Below, piece by piece: positions 34,829 to 49,599 of a stretch of 64,000 nt of DNA. The stretch's first letter is position 1; each line of letters starts with the position of its first letter. The notes beneath the pieces were generated by a model. The model ran no database searches, had not been told where the DNA came from, and saw nothing but the letters and a program-made list of their open reading frames with translations. This stretch comes from Paraphysomonas bandaiensis (Eukaryota > Chrysophyceae): assembly GCA_965644295.1 (NCBI GenBank), contig CBFFRP010000058.1, positions 186,001 through 250,000 on the forward strand, written 5' to 3'. Made by a program: the position numbers and the translations under genes.

Positions 34829-35677
34829 TCAAATAGCTTTGATTATCATTTTTGGTAGAACTCCAGTTCCATCTTTTGGATTAGATGCACATGAGTGCTT
34901 CATAACTCCCTCCCATGGGATCCCCCCTGTTTTATTTTCGTCGAGATATGCAAACAGAGCCAATACCTGACAATTATCCAAATAACAGTTATTGAGGTCC
35001 AAGAAGTGGTGGAATTCCTTTTCATCCAACGACGAGCAGTCATCAAAATCGAAATAGTCAAATACCTTTCTTAGGCGTATGACCTGTTGAGATGAACTGC
35101 TGATGCGTTCAGACAACTTACTTTGCACTATATTTAGTAACCCTTGCGGTGTTTGACCACGCTTGCGTAGAAGCTTGATGCCATCCTCATATCGTCTAAT
35201 CATTTTTTCTTTGCTACCATATCGTGTTTCAACGAACATAGTGTCTCCTGGTCGTAAAGCTTCATTCGTATTGACTTTATCAATGGAGAGCTGATGCAAG
35301 TACTTGCACTTCGGTACAAAGGATGTGAAAGACCGATCGTTTTCTTTGGCTCGCACTGATTCATCACCTAATGACAGCGAGCTTCCACAAACCTCAACAG
35401 AACCAGGAACATGTCCAGTGTATCCTCTAACTCGTCCTTCTCGACGGAGTGTACCCGATTCTGGATATTCTTCACGGGGCTTATGACCAGTGTAACCCTG
35501 CGTTGATCTACCATGCTTAGTGCTTGGCCGTTCAATTTTCTCATGCCAGGGGTCATTCGGTAGCATAAGCTTGCTGCGATAATGTCGAGCACTGCGAAAA
35601 GTAGTGATGGACTGACGTCGAAGTGTTTCGATTCTAGGTAAGTGATCAATGGTTCGCCTTCTATACGAGTCAGTCAT
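34829..35677 (-). CDS. EF-hand protein with GYTGH (ciliary-type) motifs (282 aa)
   Basis: A single exon. The N-terminal half is basic and carries two GYTGH repeats (QGYTGHKPR and RGYTGHVPG), the short motif of FAM166/CIMIP2-type ciliary microtubule inner proteins. The C-terminal half has an EF-hand pair: VFDYFDFDDCSSLDEKEFHHFL, with a loop starting D-F-D-D and ending with Glu, and LFAYLDENKTGGIPWEGVM, which lacks the normal closing Glu spacing and may be weak. It is probably an axonemal Ca2+-responsive structural protein, and so evidence for a flagellated stage. That is inference from motif knowledge; no other ciliary gene is in the window. Confidence 0.75.
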   Translation of the reverse strand: MTDSYRRRTIDHLPRIETLRRQSITTFRSARHYRSKLMLPNDPWHEKIERPSTKHGRSTQGYTGHKPREEYPESGTLRREGRVRGYTGHVPGSVEVCGSSLSLGDESVRAKENDRSFTSFVPKCKYLHQLSIDKVNTNEALRPGDTMFVETRYGSKEKMIRRYEDGIKLLRKRGQTPQGLLNIVQSKLSERISSSSQQVIRLRKVFDYFDFDDCSSLDEKEFHHFLDLNNCYLDNCQVLALFAYLDENKTGGIPWEGVMKHSCASNPKDGTGVLPKMIIKAI

Positions 35678-36928
35678 AGTGCAAATAATGAACGGATCCG
35701 ATATCTCAAACCAACGTAAAAACTCAACCTCTGTAATTTAGTAACACGTAACGTATCGCTCGTAATGTTGGAAGTCTGCGTTAGAAGTCTGCGTTGATTA
35801 GCAAGTATGCAAGTTGCGGTTACGAAGTAACTATATCTAGGTATATAGCTTGTAGCTAGTAATCACTTTCCTTAATTGGTACAATTGCAAGTCTCAGCTG
35901 CTTAGCTAAGTCTCTTTTAAGCCACCAGCTATAGAAAGGTATGATACTATAGATTCCTTAACTGCCACCACACGCTCAACCCTACCCGAATCCAGGGTAT
36001 AGATGGGAATAATCCAGCCAATCAGATCGATTTATTACAACTATTAGCCAATCAAATCTCCTCTTTATAAGCCAAAAAACCCTTTTTTGGGTAATAAGTC
36101 GTACTCCAGCATTTCTATACTACGTTAGTGGATAACACCGTGTGTCGAAACCCTGAAATATTGACCCCGTGGCTGATTACTGTAAAAATAAAGGTTTTCT
36201 GACAGCTTTTGTAAAATTTACACTTTAAAAATAGAAATAGCTGGATTTTAATAAAAACAGGGTAATTTTAGGAATCATTATTAAACTTTAATCAGAACTT
36301 ATCAACCACACAGCTGAACAACAGACGCAGACGAAACAAGTTGTCAAATAAGGAGAATAATAATGAAGAGCAATTCACCTTCTTTATACATCATACTGAA
36401 TTACTTATACAGAAAACCTGAAATTCATGCTAAACTGATGTGTATATTATTCTCATCTTAATATACATGTATGTATAGCATGTCAACAGATATCACCGTA
36501 TTATGGAATATAATACTGTAGGTATACTGCTGTACATTGTACGTACATTGTAGACTCTATGTACTGCTGTACGTACGGCGTACGAAGTACAATTCCTTCC
36601 CAAAACCCTGTATTTCTATATATAAAAATGGTTTTTTTTGTTAATGTTGAGGTTACCTATTGTAAAATTATGTATATGGAGAGTGTGTTGCTGTGTGTAT
36701 GTCAACAGAAGGGAATATATGGTATATTTACTAGTGCTGATGTCTATATGTATGTCTATATATGTGTATGTCTAGTAGATCATATTGAAGATTGAACCTG
36801 TAAACCATACATACACACATACATAGACATACTGCAACATACCTGCATTAATATACCCATCCATACATACATACCTCCATACCTACATATTCATATCAAC
36901 TCCCATTAATTCCATCAATATAGACATA
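35678..36928. other. Intergenic, divergent promoters expected
   Basis: About 1.25 kb between divergently transcribed genes. Two AGCCAATCA words (near 36010 and 36046) look like CCAAT-type boxes. CATACATA runs precede the 36929 start. No gene was seen. Confidence 0.45.
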
Positions 36929-39900
36929 ATGAAAGTATTCATATTCATATTCATCATATCATTTCTTTCATTCATTGCATCCTATCCTGAAAATAAAGGA
37001 TTAGGTAGCCTTCAGTATGCTACCAGACAAGAAATAGCAGACTTCTTATATAGTAACTATGGTATGACGTTAGTATCATACACGAGCTTTCATCATGTAC
37101 CATTTCCAAGACAAGTTGGATATTATGAAGGACATAGACAAGCTGCATTATTATGTGGTGCAGAAGGTGGAACATCGATTGCTAATAGTTTTAATAATGA
37201 AAGGAATCCTGGTGGATATGGTGGATGTGTATTAGCTGATCTTAATGCTAGTCATGGTGATATATTATGGTTTGTTATTGGTGCAATGGGACGGACTTCA
37301 GATCATACTACAAGTTTTCCTTCTATATATAATGGTGGAGGAAGTAGTGGTGGGAATCCTTATTGTGGGGCAAGTGGTGGAGGTGCAACAGATATTAGAT
37401 TATCATCTACAGATTTAAATAGTCGTATAATGGTTGCTGGTGGAGGCGGTGGTGGTGGAGGTAATTCCAATTACCAAAATATGGACGGTGGAGATGGTGG
37501 TACTTATGTTGGCGAAGAAGGCGGAGTGTACTTTGCATCTTGGGTCAAATCAGGTGGTGGGAGCCAATCTGCTGGAGGAAATGGGGGTGGTACCACGTCA
37601 TATCGTGGTTCGTCAGGTTCCTTTGGGAATGGAGGAGCAGCAGCATCATCAAGTTGTGGTGGTGGTGGAGGCGGGGGATATTTTGGGGGGGGCGGAGGCT
37701 ATTGGAGTGGTGGTGGTGGTGGGTCCAACTACTATCAGCCCGGTACTATTCACGACCAAGTTCGCGGAGCCAACCAAGGAAATGGATATGCAATGCTTAT
37801 CCGGTATTACTATAGTCCCACTGCTACCCCAACACACGCACCGACTTATACGCCGACATATGCACCATCGCATGCACCCACAAGTTCGCCAACTGACACG
37901 CCGACATATGCACCATCGCACGCACCCACGAGTTCACCAACTTATTCACCGACGTATGCACCATCGCATGCACCCACAAGTTCACCAACTGACACGCCGA
38001 CATATGCACCATCGCACGCTCCCACAAGTTCACCAACTCACACGCCGACGCATGCACCATCTCAGACTCCCACAAGTTCACCAACTGACACGCCGACTTA
38101 TGCACCATCTCACGCACCCACAAGTTCACCAACTTATACACCGACATATGCACCATCACACGCACCCACGAGTTCACCAACTAACACGCCGACGTATACA
38201 CCATCTCACGCACCCACGAGTTCACCAACTGACACGCCGACATATGCACCATCTCACGCACCTACAAGTTCACCAACTTATTCACCGACATATGCACCCA
38301 CGAGTTCACCAACTGACTCGCCGACATATGTACCGTCTCGCACTCCTAGTAGCACGCCTACTTCGGTTCCAAGCGGCTCACCCACATTGAACCCTACTGT
38401 ACCGCTATGTGCTCCTGGAGATCGCCACTACTGCAGTGATCGTGGGTATTGCGATGACACTGGCAATAACTGTGTATGTGATGATTATCTCCACTATTGG
38501 CCCTCAGAGCAGTGCTCTACATGGCATAATGGACGGGAACTGGAAGAGGGTTGGTACTGCTACCCGAATACGACGGACCAATATTGTAGCTGGATGGGAA
38601 TTTGTGCATCGGATGGACAACGGTGTGAATGTTTTGGAGGTGGGCATCGGACGTCGGCCGATCGGTGCTCGACGTGGTACTTATCTTACTTGGCCATTGG
38701 TAACTATTCTGGTGTTTGTCTTCCAGATGACCGGGAGTACTGTAACCGCCGTGGCTACTGTAATGCCGAAGGAGATGGCTGCGTGTGTGATGATTACCTA
38801 CATTACTGGCCCTCAGAGCAGTGCTCTACATGGCACGAAGGACGGGAGCTACCATCCAATACCAGCTGTTGCTACCCCAATTCTACTGATTACTATTGTA
38901 GCTGGCTAGGTACTTGTGACTCTACCGGCTCGTATTGCATGTGCGATGATTCCGCCCATCGTCTTCCATCTGAGCGGTGCTATGAATGGCACTACCAGGT
39001 CGATACCCTTGCTCCGACAGGGTTGTATTCATGCCCAACACTAATAACCCCACTACCTAGCCCTGTCCCCACTCCCCGTCCAAGTACTTTTCCTACTTAT
39101 TTCCCCACAGGCACACCGATAAAACCGACTTCAACGCCCTCATTTACGCCATCAAGGAGCCCCACTACTTCGCCTTCATGGAGCCCCACTGCGTCGCCTT
39201 CTCAATGCCCAACGTGGAACCCTACCAAGGTACCCTCGGCATTACCATCTTTTGAGTTGTCGGAGAGCCCAACTGGAATTCCAACCCATACACCTGTAGT
39301 ATGTCTCCCTGGTGACCGTGATTTCTGCAATAACAAAGGACGTTGTGATGATCTAGGACATGGCTGCGAGTGTGATGATTACCTCCACTTCTGGCCTTCT
39401 GAACAGTGTTCCACGTGGCATAACGGGCGGGAATTGAAGTCGGGGCTGTACTGCTATCCCGGCACTGTGGACTACTACTGCAGCTGGCTGGGAACATGCG
39501 CTTCTGACGGTACAAGTTGTGAATGTGAGGATTCTTTACATCGTACATCCGACGACCGATGTGCTACCTGGTCGCCTGCACCCCCAGTGCCGTCTCCTGC
39601 TCCGGTTCCTGGCCCGTGTACACCAGGCGATCGCTCACATTGTTTTAACAAAGGTGTGTGCGATTCCTCTGGTCTAGCATGCATCTGTGATGATGACCTC
39701 CACTATTGGCCTTCTGAATTATGTAAGACATTCCACCTTGGACCTGAAGTCGTTGATGATCAGTGCTGCTATCCTGACGCCCGGGATTATTATTGCGGCT
39801 GGGTAGGCGTATGTAATTCTGATGGTACTGAGTGTATTTGCGATGATCCAGATCACCGACTTCCATCGGAGAGGTGTCAGTTTTGGCACGATGTGTTACC

Positions 39901-40285
39901 AGCTACAACTTTGATGGCCACACAATCTGGATGTCCAGCCACATCGAATTCGGATAATGAAGGGTCAGGTAATTCAGGCGATAGCGTCGGCGCGAGATCA
40001 TTCGAATATTTCCCTTATGTCTTAACTGTGGCGTGCCTACTTTTGTTTGTTGGTGGTGTGTTGGTGTACCGACGTTCTCAACACGAGACGCAGGACACCG
40101 ATCGAAACACTGCATGCTCGGAAGAGTTCATGATGACTTCGCCAATGAAGCGCGAGTACAACATCAAGGAAAGAGAGTCTACATTTGACCGTATTCGTCG
40201 TTCGTCAAGACTGTCAAATTATGAGCACGTCGAGGACGAAATGGAAGGTGTTGTCCCAATTAGCCCAGATACTGAAACAATTTGA
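36929..40285 (+). CDS. Large secreted/type I membrane surface protein (1118 aa)
   Basis: A single-exon gene. The N-terminal signal peptide is [20 protein letters not shown]. Residues ~55-290 form a glycine-rich domain (CGAEGG...[41 protein letters not shown]), similar to the Gly-rich module of ALK-type receptors. Residues ~300-480 consist of about a dozen Pro/Thr/Ser units such as [16 protein letters not shown]. Cys-rich EGF-like modules follow, each with a C.PGDR.YC...GYCD...[17 protein letters not shown] core. A second PT-rich linker separates two sets of these. A transmembrane helix near residues 1025-1047 ([18 protein letters not shown]) precedes a ~70-residue charged tail. It is likely a cell-wall or adhesion protein; PT-repeat surface proteins are common in stramenopiles. 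Confidence 0.85.
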   Translation: MKVFIFIFIISFLSFIASYPENKGLGSLQYATRQEIADFLYSNYGMTLVSYTSFHHVPFPRQVGYYEGHRQAALLCGAEGGTSIANSFNNERNPGGYGGCVLADLNASHGDILWFVIGAMGRTSDHTTSFPSIYNGGGSSGGNPYCGASGGGATDIRLSSTDLNSRIMVAGGGGGGGGNSNYQNMDGGDGGTYVGEEGGVYFASWVKSGGGSQSAGGNGGGTTSYRGSSGSFGNGGAAASSSCGGGGGGGYFGGGGGYWSGGGGGSNYYQPGTIHDQVRGANQGNGYAMLIRYYYSPTATPTHAPTYTPTYAPSHAPTSSPTDTPTYAPSHAPTSSPTYSPTYAPSHAPTSSPTDTPTYAPSHAPTSSPTHTPTHAPSQTPTSSPTDTPTYAPSHAPTSSPTYTPTYAPSHAPTSSPTNTPTYTPSHAPTSSPTDTPTYAPSHAPTSSPTYSPTYAPTSSPTDSPTYVPSRTPSSTPTSVPSGSPTLNPTVPLCAPGDRHYCSDRGYCDDTGNNCVCDDYLHYWPSEQCSTWHNGRELEEGWYCYPNTTDQYCSWMGICASDGQRCECFGGGHRTSADRCSTWYLSYLAIGNYSGVCLPDDREYCNRRGYCNAEGDGCVCDDYLHYWPSEQCSTWHEGRELPSNTSCCYPNSTDYYCSWLGTCDSTGSYCMCDDSAHRLPSERCYEWHYQVDTLAPTGLYSCPTLITPLPSPVPTPRPSTFPTYFPTGTPIKPTSTPSFTPSRSPTTSPSWSPTASPSQCPTWNPTKVPSALPSFELSESPTGIPTHTPVVCLPGDRDFCNNKGRCDDLGHGCECDDYLHFWPSEQCSTWHNGRELKSGLYCYPGTVDYYCSWLGTCASDGTSCECEDSLHRTSDDRCATWSPAPPVPSPAPVPGPCTPGDRSHCFNKGVCDSSGLACICDDDLHYWPSELCKTFHLGPEVVDDQCCYPDARDYYCGWVGVCNSDGTECICDDPDHRLPSERCQFWHDVLPATTLMATQSGCPATSNSDNEGSGNSGDSVGARSFEYFPYVLTVACLLLFVGGVLVYRRSQHETQDTDRNTACSEEFMMTSPMKREYNIKERESTFDRIRRSSRLSNYEHVEDEMEGVVPISPDTETI

Positions 40286-40592
40286 TGCTCTATATATTCT
40301 AGCATTCACATTTTTACATTGTGTCCCATGGTTGGGGTAAAATACGCACTTGTCATATGTACTTACAAAACGAGAACTTATATATTATTATATTGAGTAC
40401 TAGTGGTCCAACCTTGTATAGGATATAGTATTATCATACAGGTATCCATTTTATTTGTAGTACCCGAATTTGTTGAAGTAAGTTTAGTTCTGGGTAAATA
40501 GTACAGTTGCATGCTTTGATGTACTCGAAATGTTTCGTCCCAAGAACTATACTGGCACTAATTAATAAGAATTGCATCGCAATGCTTTTGAG
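40286..40592. other. Short intergenic spacer
   Basis: About 300 bp downstream of the surface-protein gene. It carries no recognisable feature up to the hAT-like end at 40593. Confidence 0.4.
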
Positions 40593-42231
40593 CAGGGCCT
40601 GGTAACCATTAATGGTAGTCCAGTTCCCGGCTATTATAATGGCCGGTAATGGCCATTAATACCTACTAACTTAAAGTAGATAATACCGCATACCGCTCAT
40701 AATAGATAGTGTGGTGCTCCCTTAATTACTGATTTTTAATTAAATAGCAGACTACGAATTGTAACTACTTCTCACTCTCCACTGGCACGTCAGGATCTTC
40801 TTGCAAAGCTTCATGGAGGGTATAAGCGTATAAGAACCCCACAATATGTAATTGGCTCGTAGGAATAGCAACGATTCTAGACGATATAGATTCATGTTTC
40901 TAAGCTCAGGTGTCATAATCAACTTTGCATGACTAAAGAGCACATTAGATTGTGCTTCAATATGAAGCAAGCAGCGGTAGTTGGACTCATAGGTACCATG
41001 TCTCTTGGTTACCTCGGCGCTGTCCTGAACACACTGTGAAAACTCAGTTCCCTTCACTCTCGTCCTCGTTATTTCTGTCGGGCGCACCAACATCAATGGG
41101 TGAATCCAGTGGCAGATGTCTAACTGCTCTTCTCTCATTGCCTGTCAACTCTCTTTCATCGTTCCCTTGAATTTTAGCCACTGCCTACTCAAAATTCGCA
41201 CTGGCAACAATGCTTGCATTCAGGGAAATGTATGGATGCAGCTCTGGAAATTCAGGGTAGCAGTATATTATCAAATAACTGGCGGACATAGTACAAATTG
41301 GTTCCATCTCTATGTAAGGCGAGCGTAACACTCTGTAATTTTTCAAGTTGCGTCAAATGTTGTTTCAGCTGTCAAAAGTTAGCTGGAGTTAGAATCTGGA
41401 GTAAGGAGAAACTTTCTTTCTTATTATAAAAGACAATAAATCGCCCCCGTAAAGTCTTTCATTTCCCAAAATTCTCTCGAGTTCCTCTCGCCAAGAAAAA
41501 TCCGCATGTTTGGTGCCCTTCTTGGCTATATGATTCACGCAAGTCGTGTATAACCTCACTGTATATCTTGTTTAAGGCGATCATTGTACAACGAACAAAT
41601 GTGATACAGAGCACTGAGAGGATTCTCTGAATCAAATCGGAAGAAGACTCAGACTGTAAACTACACTGCCATCATATTCACTTTTAATATACTGGATGGT
41701 ATAGTTGTGTATCGCAGCTTCTTTCAACTTTGGGGGAAAATAGTATTTTTATGAATGTTTTCAAGGTGAAACTTAGTAACACTTACTTCTATTCACACTT
41801 AGTAACACATTACTTATTACACTTAGTAACACTTACTTCTATATTCACACTTATAGTAACACATTACTTATTATATAATTTTATAGCACTTTCAGGTCAA
41901 CAATGTATTACTATGCATATTTTCAATGGTTATTTTAGAATTTTTGGGTATATGGATACGTTGCTCGCTGCTATGCATATTGCTCAGGAAATTATTCTCT
42001 AACTGTAGAGATCCTTGAGAAGACAATGAACAGAGTTGCCACAAAGTACCTGTAGAGTTGCATGAACATTGTTGTCTAATATTGTTTAGAGTTTCTTCGG
42101 AGTGTATAGAGGAGATACTTATTATCTTAATAACACTCAGTTCTATATATATATATAGCAGTACATGTCACTAATGGTAGTGCGGTTCCCGGCAATTATA
42201 ATGCCATTACCATGAACGGTTACCAGGCCGT
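40593..42231 (-). mobile_element. Decayed hAT transposon with transposase C-terminal remnant
   Basis: The left end is CAGGGCCTGGTAACCATTAA and the right end (about 42210-42231) inverts to CACGGCCTGGTAACCGTTCA, so they form diverged terminal inverted repeats. No matching 8-bp duplication remains. On the minus strand, 41138-40752 encodes VLFSHAKLIMTPELRNMNL followed by YRLESLLFLRANYILW. This fits the hAT dimerisation domain near the 3' end of a transposase, consistent with its position by the left terminus. Just upstream another frame (NDERELTGNERRAV...) continues the coding similarity, so the gene is frameshifted. A duplicated ~50-bp block with CTTAGTAACACTTACTTC sits at 41770-41870. Confidence 0.7.
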
Positions 42232-42375
42232 GGTAACGTACACATGATACATGATGTACCTTATAGAGGACAACTCATCTTTTATCACTAAAAGCACACA
42301 CTATATACATTGACTGTAGCTAACAAGACTGATTATTAATATATATAAATACAGTGCATCTCTGCTGCGCTACGT

Positions 42376-44638
42376 CTATCCCATCGAACCGTACATATTG
42401 CTCCAGCGCGTGAACGCCTGCAGACTCTGAGATGAAACGGACGGTCGACACACTCGTTTGGCCGCTACAAAATCCTACAACAATGTAGTTAAGTGGAAAG
42501 CTCAGGTGTTTACAGTACGTACGGCTTCGGATATGGCTCTGATATCCTCGACTCGAAAAACTGACAGCTGTGCGGCAGGGATATCTCGCACAGGGCCCAT
42601 TGCAGCTTCTCTACATAACTACAGAGACATATATCACAATTAGACAAGCAGTATATAGTTTAAAGATATTATAATGCCACATCGTACATAGGGCTGTATC
42701 TACTAAGGAATATCAAAAGTAAGATATCAATATTGCTTATGATCATAGCAGCTAGTACAAGAAGCATGAGTCGCTGACATAAAAGCCTACCGCTGTGATA
42801 TCAGATGCGGAATATCCGTCTGTCATTTTCACGACTCTCTTAATGACATTCTGTGGTACCTCTTTCCCCCCTGCTTGCTGTTGCTTGGCCATTAGGTGAG
42901 TAACTAAGGCAGTCCTAGCAGCAGCATCAGGAAGAGGGATATATATCCTCTTCACAAATCGCCTACAACATGAAATTAGTACTGTACCTTCTTACATTGA
43001 TATCGTATTATATCGGAAAAGACTACTACCAACAATTTTACTCAGACTAGCACACATCACCTTAGCACTGCTTCATCGAGTTCCCATGGAATATTAGTAG
43101 CACCAACTATGACAATGATTAAAACGTAATGAAATCGAATAATCATACGTACTGACGAGAATTCTGTCGGATGAGTCTGTTGCAGCGCCATCAACCTGTA
43201 TTGTATACACATAAGTCCAGATAAAATATCAACCCATAGAAAAATTTTCATGCAAAATGGATATGATCAAGGTATCTACAATATGACAATGATTCGTCGC
43301 AAACCTGGACCATGAACTCAGTCTTCAATCTGCGAGAGGCCTCATGTTCACCATCCTATAAGTGACAGTTAGCAGAGACATAAAGAGTATAGAGCATCAC
43401 ATATTCCAGAACGAATGGTGCAGTAGTATAGTTTCTAGTACAATATTTCTTCCAACCTTGCGTGCAGATAAAAGAGAATCAATCTCATCAAAAAATATCA
43501 CAGCCGGCTGGTGTTTTCTAGCCAGCGTAAATATAGCCTGAATGAAAATAATAAGAAAATACATTGCTCAGTTAAGAGAAACGTAAGGAGCTTAGTAATA
43601 TCACAACCGCAGGTGACCCACCTTCATCAGCTTCTCACCTTCACCTACGTACTTACTGGTGACACTCGATGCGGTGATATTAAAGAATTTGAACCCCGAC
43701 TCCGTAGCGACAGCTTTTGCTATCATTGTTTTACCTATGAAATAATCACAAGTATGACACATCACTCCAAAATAAGGTCAGCAAGTACAGAACGGCAACA
43801 CTTCATACGTCAGTAAATCACCTGTGCCGGGTGGACCATATAACAGGACACCCTTCGGGGGTGCCCGAAGGCCATTGAATAAGTCCGGTCTCAAATTTGG
43901 TAGAATTACTGCTTCCTGTATGGTCTGCTTTGCATAATCTAATCCTGCTATATCGTCCCATCTATAATATAAACACAATACATAATAACACAGCATATTG
44001 ATTGTACAAAAAGCAACAATATATATATACCTCACTCCGGGAGACGAATCTAACATATCAGATAACATTTGTGTCTCATGTTCATCAGATTTGGTTTCTG
44101 TTGACATTTTTTGCTGACTTCCACCAGTGGTATTTGTAGCATCAGATTTTCTTACAAACTTTGAGACTGGCTTTTTTCCACGTGGTTGTACTTTACTGTA
44201 ATTCTTTAAATCTCTATGTCCACTAGATGATGAGGGAGTTGTCTTCTGTCCACTAGATGCTAAGGGAGTTGTCTTCTGTCCACTAGATGATGATGGAGTT
44301 GTCTTCTGTCCACTAGATGATGAGGGAGTTGTCTTCTGTCCACTAGATGATGATGGAGTTGTCATATATGCAGATACTGATGATAAGAGTGTATTCAATG
44401 AATTAGAATTCGTTTGTTTCATTCTTAATTTCACATTTTCAGCACATGTCATATAATGTGTAATTAATTCAGTTAATTGTATTTGTTTATGACTATCATT
44501 TGTTTCTTTTAATAACTGGATCATGATATCTAGTGACTGTTGATAGAGATCTAATGCATCACTATTCTGTTGATTTGTATCAGCTGTAACAGCTGCTTTT
44601 AATAAATTTTCAGCTATTTGTAATTTAGGTGAATTCAT
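42376..44638 (-). CDS. Spastin/fidgetin-type AAA ATPase with MIT-like N-terminus (482 aa)
   Basis: Ten exons rejoin in phase: 44638-44031, 43961-43822, 43734-43622, 43537-43457, 43355-43305, 43195-43153, 43106-43061, 42962-42791, 42618-42523 and 42474-42376 (TAG). Residues 1-75 are helical and MIT-like ([20 protein letters not shown]). A linker has five [10 protein letters not shown]-type repeats. The AAA domain has [21 protein letters not shown], Walker A GPPGTGKT split by an intron after the second Gly, Walker [15 protein letters not shown], sensor [17 protein letters not shown], and the C-terminal [12 protein letters not shown] helix. It ends in [10 protein letters not shown]. This is the meiotic clade of AAA proteins, which sever microtubules or (VPS4) disassemble ESCRT-III. 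The GPVRD helix and C-terminus favour spastin/fidgetin. Confidence 0.9.
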
Positions 44639-45409
44639 GGAATAGAATGATATGGATATGGATATATATATATGTGTATGTGTGTGTATATGGAATGATT
44701 GTAATGGAAATATAGAGACATATAGACATGTATGTATGTATATGTAGCTATGTGTATGAATGCTAGTGTTTCTATGTATGTATGTATGTATATGATGTTA
44801 ATGTTAGTTAATTTAACGGATGGTTAGAATTAGGAACTACCCGTTAGTTTAGTGTTAGTATCTCTTTATGTTAAGGGAAACTTCTGGTATCGCCCGGGTG
44901 TAGTTGTCTCCCTCCCGTTAGAGAGAAAAGGAGGACATTCTTCAACTACCCGTTAGTTTGGTCTCGTGTACTTTCTGGTGCTGATGCCCGGATCTAGTTG
45001 TACCCATCCGGTTGGAAAACAGAAGAAATAGCCAGAAATATCCTGTCAGTTTTACACAAAAATATGTCAATTATCCTAAAAATACTGGTTTTTACATCAT
45101 AAACTACTTCTAATAATTAAGAACTTTCACAATATGACCTTAAAAAGGTGATTTTTAAAACACCAAAATATTTTATGAAAATTTTTCTATATTTGGAGTA
45201 TTTTCTGTTCAATCTGTCCAATTATTGGTACATATATTCTATATACTAGTATATACATACACTCTCTAGGAGTCTTCTTCTCATATCTTACAGCATTTCT
45301 CATACTTTATATCATACAATTCTTTCCCCTCTTCCTCATCTATTCATTCACTATATATACATACATACACATACCTTCTCTATAATTTAACTCTTAGAAG
45401 ATTAACTTC
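44639..45409. other. Divergent intergenic region with a 109-bp near-tandem duplication
   Basis: No gene was seen. AACTACCCGTTAGTTT occurs at 44835 and 44944, and the following ~60 bp are alike but diverged, giving an imperfect direct duplication of period 109. TATG microsatellite bits flank the minus-strand start. Confidence 0.6.
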
Positions 45410-46796
45410 ATGTCATCTAGTAACTCTTATCATCATAATCATTCAGATAACTCACCCACTAGTTCCTATAATGATTCTATTCATTCGAATCATTCTACTC
45501 CAATTCATTTAATGAAACGTAATCGTTTTATATCCAAACAACAATTTTATAGTGTAGAAACGGATATCATACACTGTATATGTATGACTATCGTTAATCA
45601 AATGAATGAAGCTGAATTAGACGGTTATTATCCTTCACAAGCATATGATTTATTTAATAAAGAGAAAACAAGTTATTCATTTGGTCCACTTGTATGTATA
45701 GTAACATATTATAAAATACTAACATCTAATACATATGTTTGTATTATAGGGATGCTCTTTGGATACTGTGGAATTTATATTTACGAGTATTCATAAAGAG
45801 AGTCAGATGGAGTACGAATGTATGATAATTACACTTATATATATGGAGCGACTGTCAAAAATGACTGGACAAGGTTTTCGTATTTGTATGTGGAATTGGA
45901 GGTATACCCTATTGGTATGTATGATGCTGGCTTCGAAGGTCTTTGATGACTTCTCTATGAACAACTTCGACTTTGCCGACATATTTTGCAATGTTCATCT
46001 CAAGCATGTCAACCTTATGGAAGTTCAAATCTTGAAAATATTTAATTTTAATGTCGAAGTATCTAGTGAGGAGTACATGTCCTACCACACAAAAATACAG
46101 GAGCTGATAGTTGCCGCACGCATGCAAGCGGTCCACGAGAGACTGGAGTTGCTGGATTGTGAGGATGAGACAGAGAGTGATATTGAAAGTGTACGGCTGT
46201 CATCTGGCTCACAGTCTGCCAACAGTATCAAGGGGTCATTCAACGATGAACGTAGTTTTGGGCATGGAACCGTAGTCGCTAATTACGCTCAACATGCCTA
46301 CAGACTCTTCGATGATATGGACACTTCTGCGGTAAAAGTATCTCCGTGTCTGATACCTCGACATAGTCCCATTATCGGTCCACCACCACAAACACATGCA
46401 ACTAGTGATTTCACTGAGAACCACGACCGTAAAGTAATGACTAGTCTGACCCCTGACTTTGAGGACAGTGTGGACGACAGTGCTGAAACTATTAGCTCAC
46501 CACCTTTCCCCCGGTCTCGCGCTTTTTCTCATCCGATTCACTTTTCTCAGAGCGCTTCTTCCGGCGCATCTTCGATTCGTCGTAGCGTATCGAAAGCTAT
46601 TTCTAGCATATTGAAGACGCTTAGTGCAAGCTCTCCCATGGTCGCTTCTTATCCCACAAAATCTCAGTCGAAAGTTTATACAGATACAGAGAACAATAAC
46701 AGTGAGACCACAGTTTCTGTGACGACGACCTCTTTGTATGCACCCAATCTTTCTGCCGTTGACGAGCCTTCACCACTTTGTGACAGGAGTACTTAA
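45410..46796 (+). CDS. Cyclin, Y-like/PHO80-type (442 aa)
   Basis: Two exons: 45410-45691 and 45750-46796 (TAA), with a 58-bp phase-0 intron. The cyclin box spans about residues 90-210: FIFTSIHKESQMEYECMII, then TLIYMERLSKMTG, the WRYTLLVCMMLASKVFDD helix with the conserved ASKVxDD, then NFDFADIF and NLMEVQILKIFNFNVEVS. The ASKV-(F/W)DD and (E)xxxLxLLxFN(I/V)xV pattern resembles cyclin Y and Pho80-family cyclins rather than A/B/D types. The C-terminal ~230 residues are Ser/Thr-rich and probably a phosphorylation target. It should activate a CDK of the Pho85/CDK14-16 type; none lies in this window. Confidence 0.85.
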
Positions 46797-47483
46797 TAGC
46801 AATGTATATATGTATAAACATGTACACAGAGTTACTGGTTTCATTTATTTTATTTACATTAACGTGATGTGAATGTTCGATATATTTATTATATACAGTG
46901 CAGGTCACTGCTAATTTGTTTTGAAATGTATGTCCGTTGTTCTTTAATTAATCAACATAACTTGTTAAAGACAACACTTATAGCTTTATCGTCCTTTCCC
47001 ATGCGCCCAAGAAAATTGGGTAGAGAGCAGGACAATACCTTGCTTCCTTATATTTCTTAACAATTCTATATCATTCTGTGGTCCTTATCCTTCAGCCTAA
47101 TTGACTCCATAAATCACCCATTTACTTACACTAAGATTTCAGAGTCTAAAGCTGCATACTGCGACCGCATTAAATAGTGTTATACTTATTACTAATGCTA
47201 CTATACAAAGGATGCACATAAATCAGAATGATTCGAAAATGCATAATATGAGTACTATTCATGCTAGTACTGATAAAGTATACTAACACCAGAAGAACCG
47301 ACACTCACTTAAATCGCATCTGACCGTCAACTACAACATTCTATCAGAAGAGCGTTCGGTCATGTCTTGTTCACCGAACCATTATGACAACACAATTAAA
47401 ACACTATGCATCATCAAAAAATGCAACTGGGGGTTGCTACTTTTACTTTGCTCTTACACTATCGACTACTTCGAATTGCCCAG
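46797..47483. other. Intergenic, convergent genes
   Basis: About 690 bp with no supported gene between two gene 3' ends. Confidence 0.5.

Positions 47484-49599
<2,116 letters not shown>

Noticed and set aside
37434-38390. 318-codon ORF overlapping the surface protein
   Set aside because: It is a shifted frame of the Gly/PT-rich repeats, open only because of repeat composition.
40593-42231. Intact 8-bp target duplication for the third hAT
   Set aside because: The flanks CTTTTGAG and GTAACGTA do not match, so no duplication is claimed.
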